DNA from: Triplophysa rosa
Taxonomy: Eukaryota; Chordata; Actinopteri; Cypriniformes; Nemacheilidae
Assembly: GCF_024868665.1 (NCBI RefSeq)
Contig: NC_079899.1
Coordinates: 24,642,072 to 24,706,071 of the forward strand
Reading direction: 5' to 3'
Length of the DNA: 64,000 bases
Shown here piece after piece: positions 24,901-35,099 of this stretch (position 1 is its first letter; each line of letters starts with the position of its first letter). The notes below the pieces were generated by a model. It was not told where the DNA came from. It did not search any database and saw only the letters and a program-made list of their open reading frames with translations. The position numbers and the translations under genes are program-made.

Positions 24901-27900
24901 TGACTGACATGTTTAATCTGCTATCAGAAACACCGCAGGATGAGAACTTTCATCCATCTCGAGCTTTTGAGGTCGAGCGACGCTTCAGCTGGCAGCACGA
25001 GCTTGACTGGGCACTGAGGAAACTTCAAGAGCTCCAAAATGCCATGGACCAACTGGACCTGGGCCTGGGCCTGGGCCTGGGCCTGGCCGAGGTGGAGAAT
25101 GAAAGTTACCCTTCAATAAAGCACGGAGTGGTGGTCGACTGTGAACTTGGGAAGGTTGAGAAGATGAAGGTGAATGAAACGTATTAATGCGCTTGCTAAT
25201 GTTAGCTTCTGGTGTTATCAGATGAGCGTAAACTGATTACGTTCTTATTTAACGTTTCACAGGGGAACCGATAGTGTATACTTTAGAAACTATCGCAGTC
25301 GTAGTTAGATACTAGTATTTTTTAACCTTACCATAGTAAATAATAAAGATAATTAATATATTATTATATGCCACAATATCTATAAATGGATACCCTCAAA
25401 TACATTTACTTACATGAGACGTTTTGTTGAACACACTGTAAAACGCTCTAGATTTATAATTTGTAGGTTATAGATATATAATATTGACCAACATATTGGC
25501 TATAACATAAAAGTAATTATTGTTCAAATGCATAAAGATAATTAATATATTATTATTGAAGAGCTTAGTTCCAAAATGAGATAACTCAGTTTTTATTTAA
25601 TTTTTTAAATCATGTTTTTTATTACGTTATGATGTTTTTATTGTGGATTATTGTGTTTATTGTGTTTTATTATGTTAAAACAAACCAACTGCAGTTTGAT
25701 TGCTATTAATTGGAATGCACAATAAAAATGGTTTTTGAATTTTTTTTAAATAAAGTTATCTCATTTTGGGACCAAACCCTTCATATGCCACAATATCTAT
25801 AAATGGATACCCTCAAATACATTTACTTACGTGAGAGGTTTTGTTACACCCATATATATCCACGCATAAAATGTTAACATTTCAGATTCTGAATATTTCT
25901 TTCTAGTCCACACACTAGTTATACAGATGCCAAATTGTGCTTCATGGACAAGAGCACATCCAAACCCCACCGTTCACATTGGAGGCTTGACCTCGAAGGA
26001 TTGATTCTTCTTAATCTTGCTTTTGATCTGTCTGTTGTCCTCAAGCCTGATGAGTGTGTGACTATCATGTTATTCTGACGATCCTGCGGGTAAAAATATT
26101 GACCTTCCGGATCGATCCGGGCAGCCGGAGGACATCGATAATTAAGCCGCTATATCCGCTATGACACTCCTGGGCCTTGTTTCGCCAACAACCGAATCAA
26201 ATCTGTCGACTTGTTTGTGTAGCTCAGACAACAATATTTTTCTCCCCAAACGATTGTCTTGGGATTCTGTGTAATAGTTTTATTAATGTAACTGACAGGG
26301 TTGTACAATATTTCCCTTTGGGAGAAGGCATTGTCTATCACAGAAGATGAAAGGGGCAGTAATTATATTGTGCGCATCTAAAGACTCGTTGAAGACAGGT
26401 TTGTTGATGCGTCTAAAGATTTTAGAAGTGAAGTATCATCAAAAAGTTATTCTTAATAGCCCTGCCTTTATCTTTCTCCAGACTGCCCCCTGCCTAGTTT
26501 GCTTTAAAGGCTCTTTCATTTTTCTGAAGAGACCAATGATTTCAGCTGGTATTATGTCTCTGTTGAGGAGGTCTGTTTTGATCAGGGAATTATGGTATTG
26601 TAGTTCTGATAGCGCTGTGTCCTTTTATCTTTTACCTTCCCTTAAGGAATATATCTTTTTTGTAACATTTCAAAATCTTACCAGGGGTCCATGGGTAATC
26701 GGCACAGACAGATGCGATGCTCTCGAACGGATAACAAATGTTTGCTCCATGACTTCTTGTCCGGTAAGTTGAGTTCCCACAGTCAAGAAGAAATAAAATG
26801 AGCAATAAATAAATGTAAAACGAATAATGGAATTATGTAAGTTTTAACCCTGGAAAGCTAATGGAAAAGATATAAGTCTTCTGTCATTCAAGATGAATAT
26901 ATAATGATTTGTTTGAATCTTTGTTCAATCATTTTTAAATGACCATTGTAAGGTACAATAAAAACGAAATACTTGGCTCTTCCCAAACAGTTTCCGTTCA
27001 GTGCCCATGGCAGAGAGCTGTTTTTCAAAATGGCGTCCCGTATTATATCAAGTAAGTTTTATTTACCCTAACAACAAACAGCATGTCTATTGTAAAATGA
27101 CATTATGCTTTAACGTGTTTTAAACAAGTTTTGTCAACCGTATACAAATTTACAATAGCAGTTGTAGTTTTCACTAAAATGCCATTTTAAATATTGTTAA
27201 ACCATAATAAATGTATTACATTTTAATTACGTTTAGTCATGAGCAGCAGACCACGTCCTGGGACCATCCTCAGATGACACAACTATTTCAGTCGATGGGT
27301 CTGTTCTGTCACCTGTCAATCAATGTCAAGCAGTCTGCATGCATACAAAATACATCTTAGTATGCAAGCTGTCATGTGTGTGGAGTTGTTGGAAATATAT
27401 CTTGAGGACCTTTTTTCAGTGAGATGATGTTTACAGACATTTCTGATTTATGTTCTGTATGTTCTCAACCCTCAGTTGATCTCAGTCAGGTCCGTTTCTC
27501 CGCCTACCGCACAGCCATGAAGAGCCGTCGGCTACAGAAAGCCCTTTGCTGTGAGTATATGTTTCATTTAAAGATGAATGCAATATTGTGCTTTTTGTTG
27601 AAAATGAACAAGAAACAAGAGAACAAACCCCATTCAGTCCATGCTGTAATACAAAGAAACAAGCTTGTAGATATTCTTCTTCTGTTTACAACTTTAGGTA
27701 AAGCGCTGTTCAAGGAAGATGTTTTGCTTGTAATAACATTTCAATGAATCAGAAAATTACTCTTCGTTTAACTTTGCCACTCAACTTTGTCACTCATGAC
27801 GCCTCAAATCGGCAACTCCCATTGACAACGAACCACTTTTATTCACTTTGTTGCTCTAAATGACTGAATAAATCATGAAGAGAAGAAACCACTTACAGGA

Positions 27901-30900
27901 GGCAATTTTGACAAAGCAATCTCGAGTTCTCTTTGGTAATTTTGTCATGCACGTTTAGGGCGTTTATGGTACACCATCCATGAGTCTCTGGCTTCCAGTG
28001 CTACGCTAGGTTTTCTGAAAGCTTCAGAGGCACCCGCTGATAACATCAGTACAGTGCAAACTATGCAGAAACAGCCTTCCGTCAAGTGACTTGGATGGTG
28101 TTTTGGTAGCAGACGTTGCAGTCGGTTTATTGCTTCACATCGTGTGTAATATTGAAACTTATAATTGGTTGCAAATCTGATGAATGCTGATAAGAAATAT
28201 CATTTTCACCTCCATTTCAGCTGGGAATTTTCATTACGCGCCGTCGGATGAGTTGCGCGCTGGTGACTTTCATTAAAGTGCCTTGAATTAAATCCGTTGT
28301 GGAGTTAGAACCAAGATGAAATCGCATGTTAATATCGTCTGTCTGTTTCAGTGGATCTTCTGGACCTCAGCGTAGCCCAGGGCGTCTTTGATCAACACGA
28401 ACTCGCTCATAATGAACAACTGCTAGATGTTCCAGACATCATAAACTGTCTCTGTACAATCTATAGACAACTTCAGCAGGTTCACCCACATCTGATCAAC
28501 GTCCCTTTATGTGTGGATCTGTGTCTCAACTGGCTTTTAAAAGTCTATGATAGGTATGTTTAGATTGTTATGTGTGTGTGTGTGTGTGTGTGTGTGTATA
28601 AGATATATACAAAGTCAAACCAAGTGGCATCTATTGGTAAGTAAAATATAAATACTGTATGTCAAAGCAATACATAGCATATAGACGTTTTTGGGTTACT
28701 ATAATGTATATGTACTAGGCCACAAAAACCACAATATGTACAACTTTTGAAAATCTACAACATGATCTCACGGGAATTAGTAGCTATTTTACGAGGTGGC
28801 TTATTAGAATGAATTCGTAGGTTGTGATAGTACAAAAACATATGATTACTAGAGAAAAAGAAATACTAAAGTCCCACCCCTAACGTCACTGGTGCGAAAG
28901 CAAATCGTGTGAATGAGAATGTGTGAATTAATACGAATTAGCCACATCGTAAAATCTACTGTTTCTTATACATATGTTTACTGCTAATTTTCCAATGTTT
29001 CAACATCTGTATTCTTATCAATGAAAACACTACAACTGGGATAAGAAATAAAATGTAGAAAAAATGCGGTTTCTGTGTGCATCTTTGATAGTGACAGAAG
29101 TGGAAAAGTTCAGGTGTTGTGCGTGAAGATCGGCTTGTTCTCTCTTTCAAAAGGACAACTGGAGGACAAGTACAAATGCAAGTACTCTGCAGTCTTCGTG
29201 AATATATGTGGCACAAAATCCCATTTTGTTTTATTTTTTTACTGTAATACCTCTGTACCACTTCAGCATGTTTTAGAGACTCATTTAAAAGTCAGATCTC
29301 TTGTTAGAATGAAATGCATCATTTCCCCATCGTCGTGAAGTTTTCTCATCCCAGTATTCCCTTAAAGGAGTAGTTCACCTTCAAAATGAAACTTCTCTCA
29401 TCATTTACTCGCCCTCTTGTCATTTCAAACCTGTATGACTTTCTTTCTTCTGCAGAACACAAAAGAAGATATTTAGAAAAATGTTGGGAACAGAACAGCC
29501 CCCCGTTCACTTCTATTGCGACCGATGCCAGTGAATGTGGGGCTGTTAACAACATTCTTCAAAATATCTTCTTTTGTGTTCTGCGAAAGAAAGTCATACA
29601 AGTTTGAAATGACGAGAGGGTGAGTAAACAATGAAAGAATTTTCATTTTGAAGGTGAACTACTCAATTAAGTCCACACAGAGAGGTCACAGAAATGTCCT
29701 TCCACAGATCTGTTCGCTCAGGTTGCCAGCGCTGCAGGTGTGTGTGACCAGAGGCAGCTGGCTGTACTGCTTCACACCAGCATCAGAATCCCACATCAAC
29801 TCGGGGAGGCTGCGGCATTTGGAGGCGGTAACACGGAGCCCAGCGTCCGTAGCTGCTTTCAGCATGTGAGTTTAATGAAATGTTCTGGGTTCAGTGCAAG
29901 TTCATGCCTTCAGGCATCGTCAGTGTCACGCTGTCCGTAACCACAGAAATTCATTTGAACTTGCTTGGTGATGTCACCATTCACACTGCAGACCTTTTTC
30001 CACCCAGAAAAGTCACCGCTAATAAAAACAATTTGACAACATTACAGCCCAATGCTTATTGTATTTAAATTATGATTTTATATGTGTATTTGAGGTATAC
30101 TATATATTGTTTTTTTATAATGTACAAGCAAAGTGGGTGGGGCCGGGTAAGGACCTCGAGTCGTGACTTGAACTCAGGTCGCCCAAAGTGCAGATGTGCT
30201 ACATTTCTGGAGCACTGTCCACAAGGCCACACCCTCCGACTATATATTGGACTGTTAACACAAAATGAGTTTTTAACCCTAGATTAGCAATGTTTTGCAT
30301 TTATTTATCTGAAAAGGGGCTTACATATCTTAAATGGAGTATTCATTCTTTTTGTTCAGTCTCAAATGCTTTCACATGTCTGAGCATGTGGCTGCGTGGA
30401 CGGCACTCCAGATATGTGACGCAACTGTGCCCTTGGAGACCCGAGTTCGAGTCCCGGTCCTTTCCCGAACCCGCTCCGCTCTCTCCCCACAATAACTTCC
30501 TGTCACTCTACACTGTCCTATAATTAAGGCAAGAAGCCCAAAAATATAACTTAAAAAAAAAGCTTTCACGCACTTTTAAGTTTCAGAATCTGAGGGAAAC
30601 GGTTAACAATGTTGAACAGTGATGGCAAAGGCTATTCTGCAGTTTTATATGACCATCAGTGTGGATTTACCACCAACAGTTTCACACAAACCGCTATTAA
30701 ATCCAGACAAACTCGTATAATCATTTTGATCATCCTCGTAAAAGCGCAAATAAGTCCCAAGGTTTACAAATGTAGTGTAACTGTCAATTAATTAGTAGGG
30801 TAAAGGAAACATGAACCCTAAGATAACGTTAATAATATATAGTTATATATGCATTCATGAATAAATGAATCATTTCACATAGAAAAGTCATAATGATGAT

Positions 30901-33900
30901 ATACATAATGGCACAAAACTCGAGTGTATGTGACGTTTGTAAATTCCGAAAGGAAGGCGCTGGATAACTAAACGTATGCACAGGCGGGTTTATTTGTTAA
31001 TTGAACCTCATCGCTACAGATCAACGAGTTTTGACGTATGAATAAATGATCAACTCGGAGTGAGATTTTATCACACGGTTCTGAATCTGTACGCCTGACA
31101 ATCCTCACAGCTAATGCACAAACCACTAAAGATATTCAAATGAAGTTCACTTGATTTATGCGCATCAATTCTCGATATCATATGATGGAGTGCTTTGTGA
31201 CATCCACATATATATATACAGAACGCTCCACTTCAAGCTTGTACTTGTGTCACACTGGCGCTCGTTTCATTTAATGTTCCATGTAATTAAAGCCTCCTGA
31301 TTGTCCTGCTTTTACTGGCTTGCTGTAATTGATTCATAACTGTAGTAAGAGTTGTATGCCGTTGGGACGGACAGTGAGACCCCATTGGCAGCACTAGCAA
31401 AATTATTAATGAGTCCCTCGACCTTTGTCCAGAAAAGTAATGAGGAGTTGTAGTTCGCTTCTGAAATGATGAATAGACCATTAGAGAGCTTTTAGACTCA
31501 GCCAACTTCATTATTTTATGGTGTTTGAAATGTGAGCCGTAATGAACGAGAGGTCGTTCTGTGCTTTGGGTTTCAGGTAGGCGGCGAAGACTTCATCGAG
31601 CAGGAGCAGTTTGTGGATTGGATGCATTTAGAGCCGCAGTCGATGGTGTGGTTACCTGTGCTTCATAGAGTCGCCGCAGCAGAAACGGCCAGACACCAGA
31701 CCAAATGTACCATCTGTAAAGACTGCCCTATGATGGGATTCAGGTAGACCAAAATCAACCATCACCAAATCTCCTTTAAACTGCACTGATAGATCAGAAT
31801 AGCAGTGTTTAACTGTCTGTTCTCAGGTATCGAAGTCTGAAGCACTTTAACTACAACGTGTGTCAGACGTGTTTTTTCTCGGGAAAGGTCGTCAAGAACC
31901 GTCATCTCAGCTACCCCATGGTGGAGTACTGCACCCCTGTGAGCATCTGCATCTTTTTGACTAAGTTTTATATCAAAAGTTTGTTCTCATGAAAGCAGAA
32001 CTCGGGAGGTAAAAATCATATTTATTTTCACCATAGCTTATTCTTTTTCCATTTCCCAAATCGATTCTCATCAAAAAACATTAAGCACACAGAACAGACT
32101 TAATTTTTTAAAATAAATGTCTGTGGAGAAAAGAAATGGTAATGAAACCGTATTGCTCTTTACCAAAAGAATAACTGGAGAATGTTTCTTCAGAAATAAC
32201 TGCTGTAAAATGATGAAGCCAAAGCTCGTGACAACGGTAGTGTATTTGTGTGTCTGTTACAGACGACCTCCGGTGAAGATGTGCGTGACTTCACCAAAGT
32301 ACTAAAGAACAAATTCCGCTCGAAGAAATACTTCACCAAACATCCCCGCCTGGGCTACCTGCCAGTGCAGACCATTCTAGAAGAAGAGACGTAAGCAGTT
32401 TTACCGGACAGTTCCTCCTGTTCTGATCATTTGTTGGATAAAGATATGAATAGCAAAACCTTTTTGAGTTTATATACGGTATATTTCTGCCATTCATTCC
32501 CAGAAGGACTATGAGAACTCGCTCTTTCATAGCTCGAGACATTTAATGGAGGTTTAACTTTGCCTCAGGTGTTTCATTAAAAGAAGAAAAAATGACACTA
32601 ATACTCAAATCTTAACTTAAGCGAAAGTCTCAATTTTCTCTTCAAATGTCTTTGCTGACTAGAAGAATCAACTGAGACACATTAATCATTTTTTTAAACA
32701 GTGCCAGATTATATTTTTTAAAGATTTCCTGTCTTGTTATGTGATGTCATCGGTTGATTGTAGTGATAATCTGCATCATTTACGCTCATGAGAGACACAT
32801 AACTCCGGTTTTACTAAAGCTCTATTCATGTGTCATCTGTGTGCTGGCACACATCACAGGCCATTCGTTCATATCCCCGCAAAACATCAACAAGCTAACG
32901 GTGTTTCTTTCTCATGCAGGTGAATTTAATTATAAAAGCAATCAGGTATCTGTTAGTCACATCATTGGGGGAAATGAAGAGACGGGCATTTATCATGTTG
33001 AAGGCAGTCTTTAATGTTAAAACAAACCACCGGCTCTCACAGCATGAAGAGTGTTTTTGCTATTTTTATTATAACTAAAATCAGATATTTCAACTGTTTA
33101 TCTTTTAGTGACACGGTAACTTCCTCTGCAAATGTTTAGATCATCACACCATTTTTTAATGCCTTTTATACATTCATTTTGTTTTAGCCTTATCCAAAAC
33201 CCACGCATTCTTCTATGATAAAACTTCCACATGACAAAAGTGCCTTCATGAGGAATCACGTATTTACGTGTATGACATACAGTATGTTATTTTTATTCTG
33301 TTGTTTGTCTGCAGACCAGTAACACTTTTAAGCCCATGTCCAGAGGATTTTGAGTGAGTATCTAAATATCTCTTTTTGCAGTTTTGTTTGTTTCTTCTTT
33401 GTTATCTTGTATTAGCTTGTTTAACCCGCTTAAACATAACAAACCGCCTCAGAGGATGCCTTAATGTTATTATGAAAATGTCAGTGCATTAAATGAGAAA
33501 TATCAAACCAAATGTCATGTGCAAACAAATGCTACCAGAGCATTTCTCAAAACAAGATTCACATTTCTAAAGCCATTACTTAACTACGAGGTGATTTTTA
33601 TTGCTAGTATGAAACAAAAGAAATTTAACAAACGTCGCGGAACGGGTTTGCTCTATTGCTTTAACATAAATGGTACTCGGTTTGCATGGTTTGGAGTATA
33701 AAATGCATTCTATTTGCATTCTTGAGTTTAGCTTAAGTGGCCAAATACTTTTTGTGCCAGTAAAGATGCTTCTAATGGAAGAGATGCTCATGAACAACAC
33801 AGCAGGGAAGACTTTCTTAATTGGCAAGAGTAAAATATGCACATCTGCTGTTTTTAAAAGTCACCAGAAAGCCTCCAATCTGCATTCATTAACAAGCAGA

Positions 33901-34422
33901 TGTTTTCAAATGAAGCTTTCTTCTTTTGCATCCTGTTACGAGGGTCCTGGGATCGCTTAAAAGCCTTTTGTTTTCTTTTTTTGCTTTCAGCCGAAAATAT
34001 TTGGCATGTTCTTTTTTCTTTAAGCTTGTTTGGCTGAATTCTTCTAAATATTCAAGTGAAAAGTAAAGTGACAGCTGCAGTGAGAAGACAAATTCATCAT
34101 GTTGTGTTACAGCTGGATGCTTCAGTTTGATGAATGCAGATCTTTCACACGTCTATATGTTTTCTGGTCGCCTCAGAGTAGATGCAACATGAAAAAATAG
34201 TGTCACGCTTTCCGTTTTAGCACTGCTGTTTTGAATTTCTGCAGGAGAGACGACCACAGCATGGCTCAGATTCATGAGAGCTCATCAGATCCAGCTGCAT
34301 GCGTTCATCAGAGCCCGTCTGACACCACAGTCATGAAGAATGAGCGGGAACAGACGGGTCATTCTCAGAGCGAGGGTGAGACAGGTACCCGGACCACCTC
34401 ACCTGATAAACAGGTGCACTGA
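18997..34422 (+). CDS. utrn: Compact utrophin-like protein (WW, EF-hand, ZZ)
   Basis: Dystrophin-family membrane-cytoskeleton adaptor. Seventeen coding exons: 18997-19131, 22252-22373, 22443-22590, 22917-23037, 24928-25169, 26685-26763, 26991-27051, 27237-27298, 27476-27550, 28352-28553, 29092-29177, 29708-29865, 31577-31743, 31827-31938, 32263-32390, 33315-33353, 34245-34422. Phases join to 704 residues. In-frame stops precede the start ATG in its exon. Residues 1-290 are divergent spectrin-repeat remnants ([28 protein letters not shown]). Then come the WW domain ([26 protein letters not shown]), EF-hand region ([32 protein letters not shown]) and ZZ finger (CTICKDC, VCQTC), the dystroglycan-binding module. 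Missing: actin-binding CH domains, most repeats, and the coiled coil that binds dystrobrevin; the protein ends in an unrecognised Ser-rich tail. By synteny it is utrn; drp2 or another paralogue is less likely. The first and last exons are the least certain. Confidence 0.85.
19667..19700 (-). pseudogene. tRNA-Leu fragment
   Basis: Only the 3' acceptor and T-arm sequence (accaggagtggtgttcgaac) of the tRNA-Leu(TAA) family remains. Confidence 0.55.
19844..20120. mobile_element. hAT MITE with CAGTGGTTCTCAAACT ends
   Basis: Starts cagtggttctcaaacttttt and ends cagtttgagaactactg. It is flanked by near-identical 8-bp repeats (atctaata/atctaaga). This is a typical vertebrate hAT terminus. It sits in utrn intron 1. 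Confidence 0.85.
20184..20266 (-). pseudogene. tRNA-Leu(TAA)-like, damaged
   Basis: Matches the intact copies through the T arm, variable arm and anticodon (cttaaga). The A box has C to A (TGGCAGAGTGG) and the 5' acceptor arm is GGCAGG, which no longer pairs fully with CCTGGT. Confidence 0.75.
20320..20360 (+). pseudogene. tRNA-Leu 3'-half fragment, plus strand
   Basis: Contains gggttcaaaccccactcctg followed by gtagaatcccc. It is the same family but inverted relative to the intact genes. It shares its 3' flank (gtagaatccccaaggcttta) with the relic at 21557. Confidence 0.65.
20403..20515. mobile_element. Fragment of 'CCGATA' DNA transposon
   Basis: Recurring tatcggctgataa and gccgatatatta words match the element at 47947-48547. 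Ends are not preserved. Confidence 0.6.
20674..20748 (-). pseudogene. tRNA-Leu relic
   Basis: Degraded copy with a recognisable T arm (gtggggttcgaaacccac) and D arm (accacttgaccat). The anticodon region is altered (ttggatttcaagtc). Confidence 0.65.
20844..20926 (-). tRNA. tRNA-Leu(TAA), second intact copy
   Basis: Differs from the 17204 copy by a single base in the variable-arm region (ggacatacgt versus ggacattcgt). It keeps the acceptor stem, A box, TAA anticodon, variable arm and T arm. No run of four T occurs on its coding strand within 100 nt downstream, so termination may be poor. It lies antisense in utrn intron 1. Confidence 0.9.
21555..21650 (+). pseudogene. tRNA-Leu relic, plus strand
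   Basis: Reads gatggccaagtggttaaagc, then an anticodon arm with a small duplication (ttggacttggacttaagg), then gggttcaaatcccaattctg. The duplication and stem mismatches rule out a functional tRNA. Confidence 0.7.
23097..23592. mobile_element. TTAA-target MITE, AGGGGTCATATG ends
   Basis: Left end TTAAAGGGGTCATATGGCG, right end gtgtcatataacccctttaa. TTAA is present at both ends. About 496 bp, non-coding, in the utrn intron between coding exons 4 and 5. Confidence 0.85.
25055..25090 (+). repeat. utrn: In-frame hexanucleotide repeat (gggcct)n, Gly-Leu tract
   Basis: About four tandem gggcct units inside utrn coding exon 5 encode alternating Gly-Leu. They lie where the family has LDLKLRQAEV. Confidence 0.9.
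25343..25849. repeat. Direct repeat of about 92 bp, second copy split by a MITE
   Basis: The segment from ataaagataattaatatatt through atatctataaatggatacc to ttttgtt occurs at about 25343-25430. It occurs again at 25532-25849, there interrupted by the element at 25557-25783. Confidence 0.85.
25557..25783. mobile_element. MITE with TGAAG..CCAAAATGAGATAACT ends
   Basis: The left end TGAAGAGCTTAGTTCCAAAA and right end TTTTGGGACCAAACCCTTCA are inverted repeats, extended by atgagataact/agttatctcat. The interior is AT-rich. It is inserted in the second copy of the direct repeat. Confidence 0.8.
28570..28596. repeat. (TG)n microsatellite
   Basis: Perfect TG run immediately after a utrn exon donor site. 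Confidence 0.9.
28740..28965. mobile_element. Probable DNA-transposon relic
   Basis: Contains the words acgaggtggc and gccacatcgt near its two ends, and cccacccctaacgtcac inside. This resembles a common fish non-autonomous repeat. Ends and target duplication are not resolved. Confidence 0.4.
29362..29670. mobile_element. Angel-like MITE next to a utrn exon
   Basis: TTAAAGGAGTAGTTCACCTTC at the left and aaggtgaactactcaattaa at the right. Internal arms are complementary. The right end is 37 bp upstream of the exon beginning at 29708, so it abuts the branch-point region. Confidence 0.88.
30132..30242 (-). mobile_element. tRNA-derived SINE head, minus strand
   Basis: The minus strand reads gtggccttgtggacagtgct, then gggcgacctgagttcaagtc. 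These are A- and B-box-like elements of the same family as the plus-strand copy at 30377-30561. Confidence 0.65.
30377..30561 (+). mobile_element. tRNA-derived SINE with target duplication
   Basis: Head ggctgcgtggacggcactcc and B box gacccgagttcgagtcccgg are followed by cttcctgtcactctacac and an A-rich tail. It is flanked by 8-bp direct repeats gctttcac (30369-30376 and 30562-30569). Confidence 0.8.
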
Positions 34423-34502
34423 TGTGTTCTGATGCATCCAGAATAATGCAAAAATGTATGTCTACATGTAAGGAAACGTGTTTAACATGATTGCTGATGT
34501 TA

Positions 34503-34923
34503 TTAAAGGGATTGTTCACCCAAAAATGAAAATTCGGTCATCATTTACTCACCTTCATGTCATTTCATACCTGTATAAATGATGAACACAGAGAAAGATA
34601 TTTGGAAGAATGTTAGTAATTTTCAGTTCTGGGACATCATTGACTACCATAGTAGGAAATCTTAAATGGTAGTCAAAGGTGCCCTAGAACTGTTTGTTTA
34701 CCTCAATTCTTAAAAATATCTCATTTCGTGTTCAAAAGAACATAAAAATACAAAATTCTTTCCCTGATTTGGTGGTCAATGATGTTCTGGAACTGAAAGT
34801 TGCTGACATTCTTCCAAATATCTTTCTCTGTGTTCATCGGAAAAAATGTATACAGGTTTGAAACAACCTGATGGTGAGAAAATGATGACAGAACTTTAGT
34901 TTTTGGGTGAACTATCCCTTTAA
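34503..34923. mobile_element. Angel-like MITE in utrn 3' region
   Basis: ttaaagggattgttcaccc at the left and gggtgaactatccctttaa at the right, with TTAA at both ends. It starts about 80 bp after the utrn stop, so it is probably part of the 3' UTR. Confidence 0.9.
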
Positions 34924-35026
34924 ATATATGCTATTTGACCCTCTTTTTAGTCTTTGCTATCTGTGTACTGACTATATATAGATAAATCACCTTGACCACG
35001 GTTCAGAAAAGGGACGATAGTTCTGC

Positions 35027-35032
35027 AATAAA
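35027..35032 (+). promoter_or_regulatory. utrn: Candidate utrn polyadenylation signal
   Basis: AATAAA about 600 bp after the stop and downstream of the MITE, followed by a T-rich stretch. It is the first canonical hexamer I found on this strand after the stop. Confidence 0.45.
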
Positions 35033-35099
35033 GTCTCTTGCATCATGTTTTCAAATGCTGCTTGGTTTAATATTTTTATCTGAAACAAGTCACATTCAG

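Noticed and set aside
26347..26772. 141-codon frame ending at the utrn exon at 26685
   Set aside because: Its frame (GPWVIGTDR) is not the one used. Phase with exon 5 and with the WW exon requires the frame ending LLHDFLS.
18997..34422. Assignment of the dystrophin-like gene to drp2 or dystrotelin
   Set aside because: Dystrotelin lacks the WW domain. DRP2 has two well-preserved repeats and a long C-terminus. Synteny with stx11, fbxo30 and shprh favours utrn.
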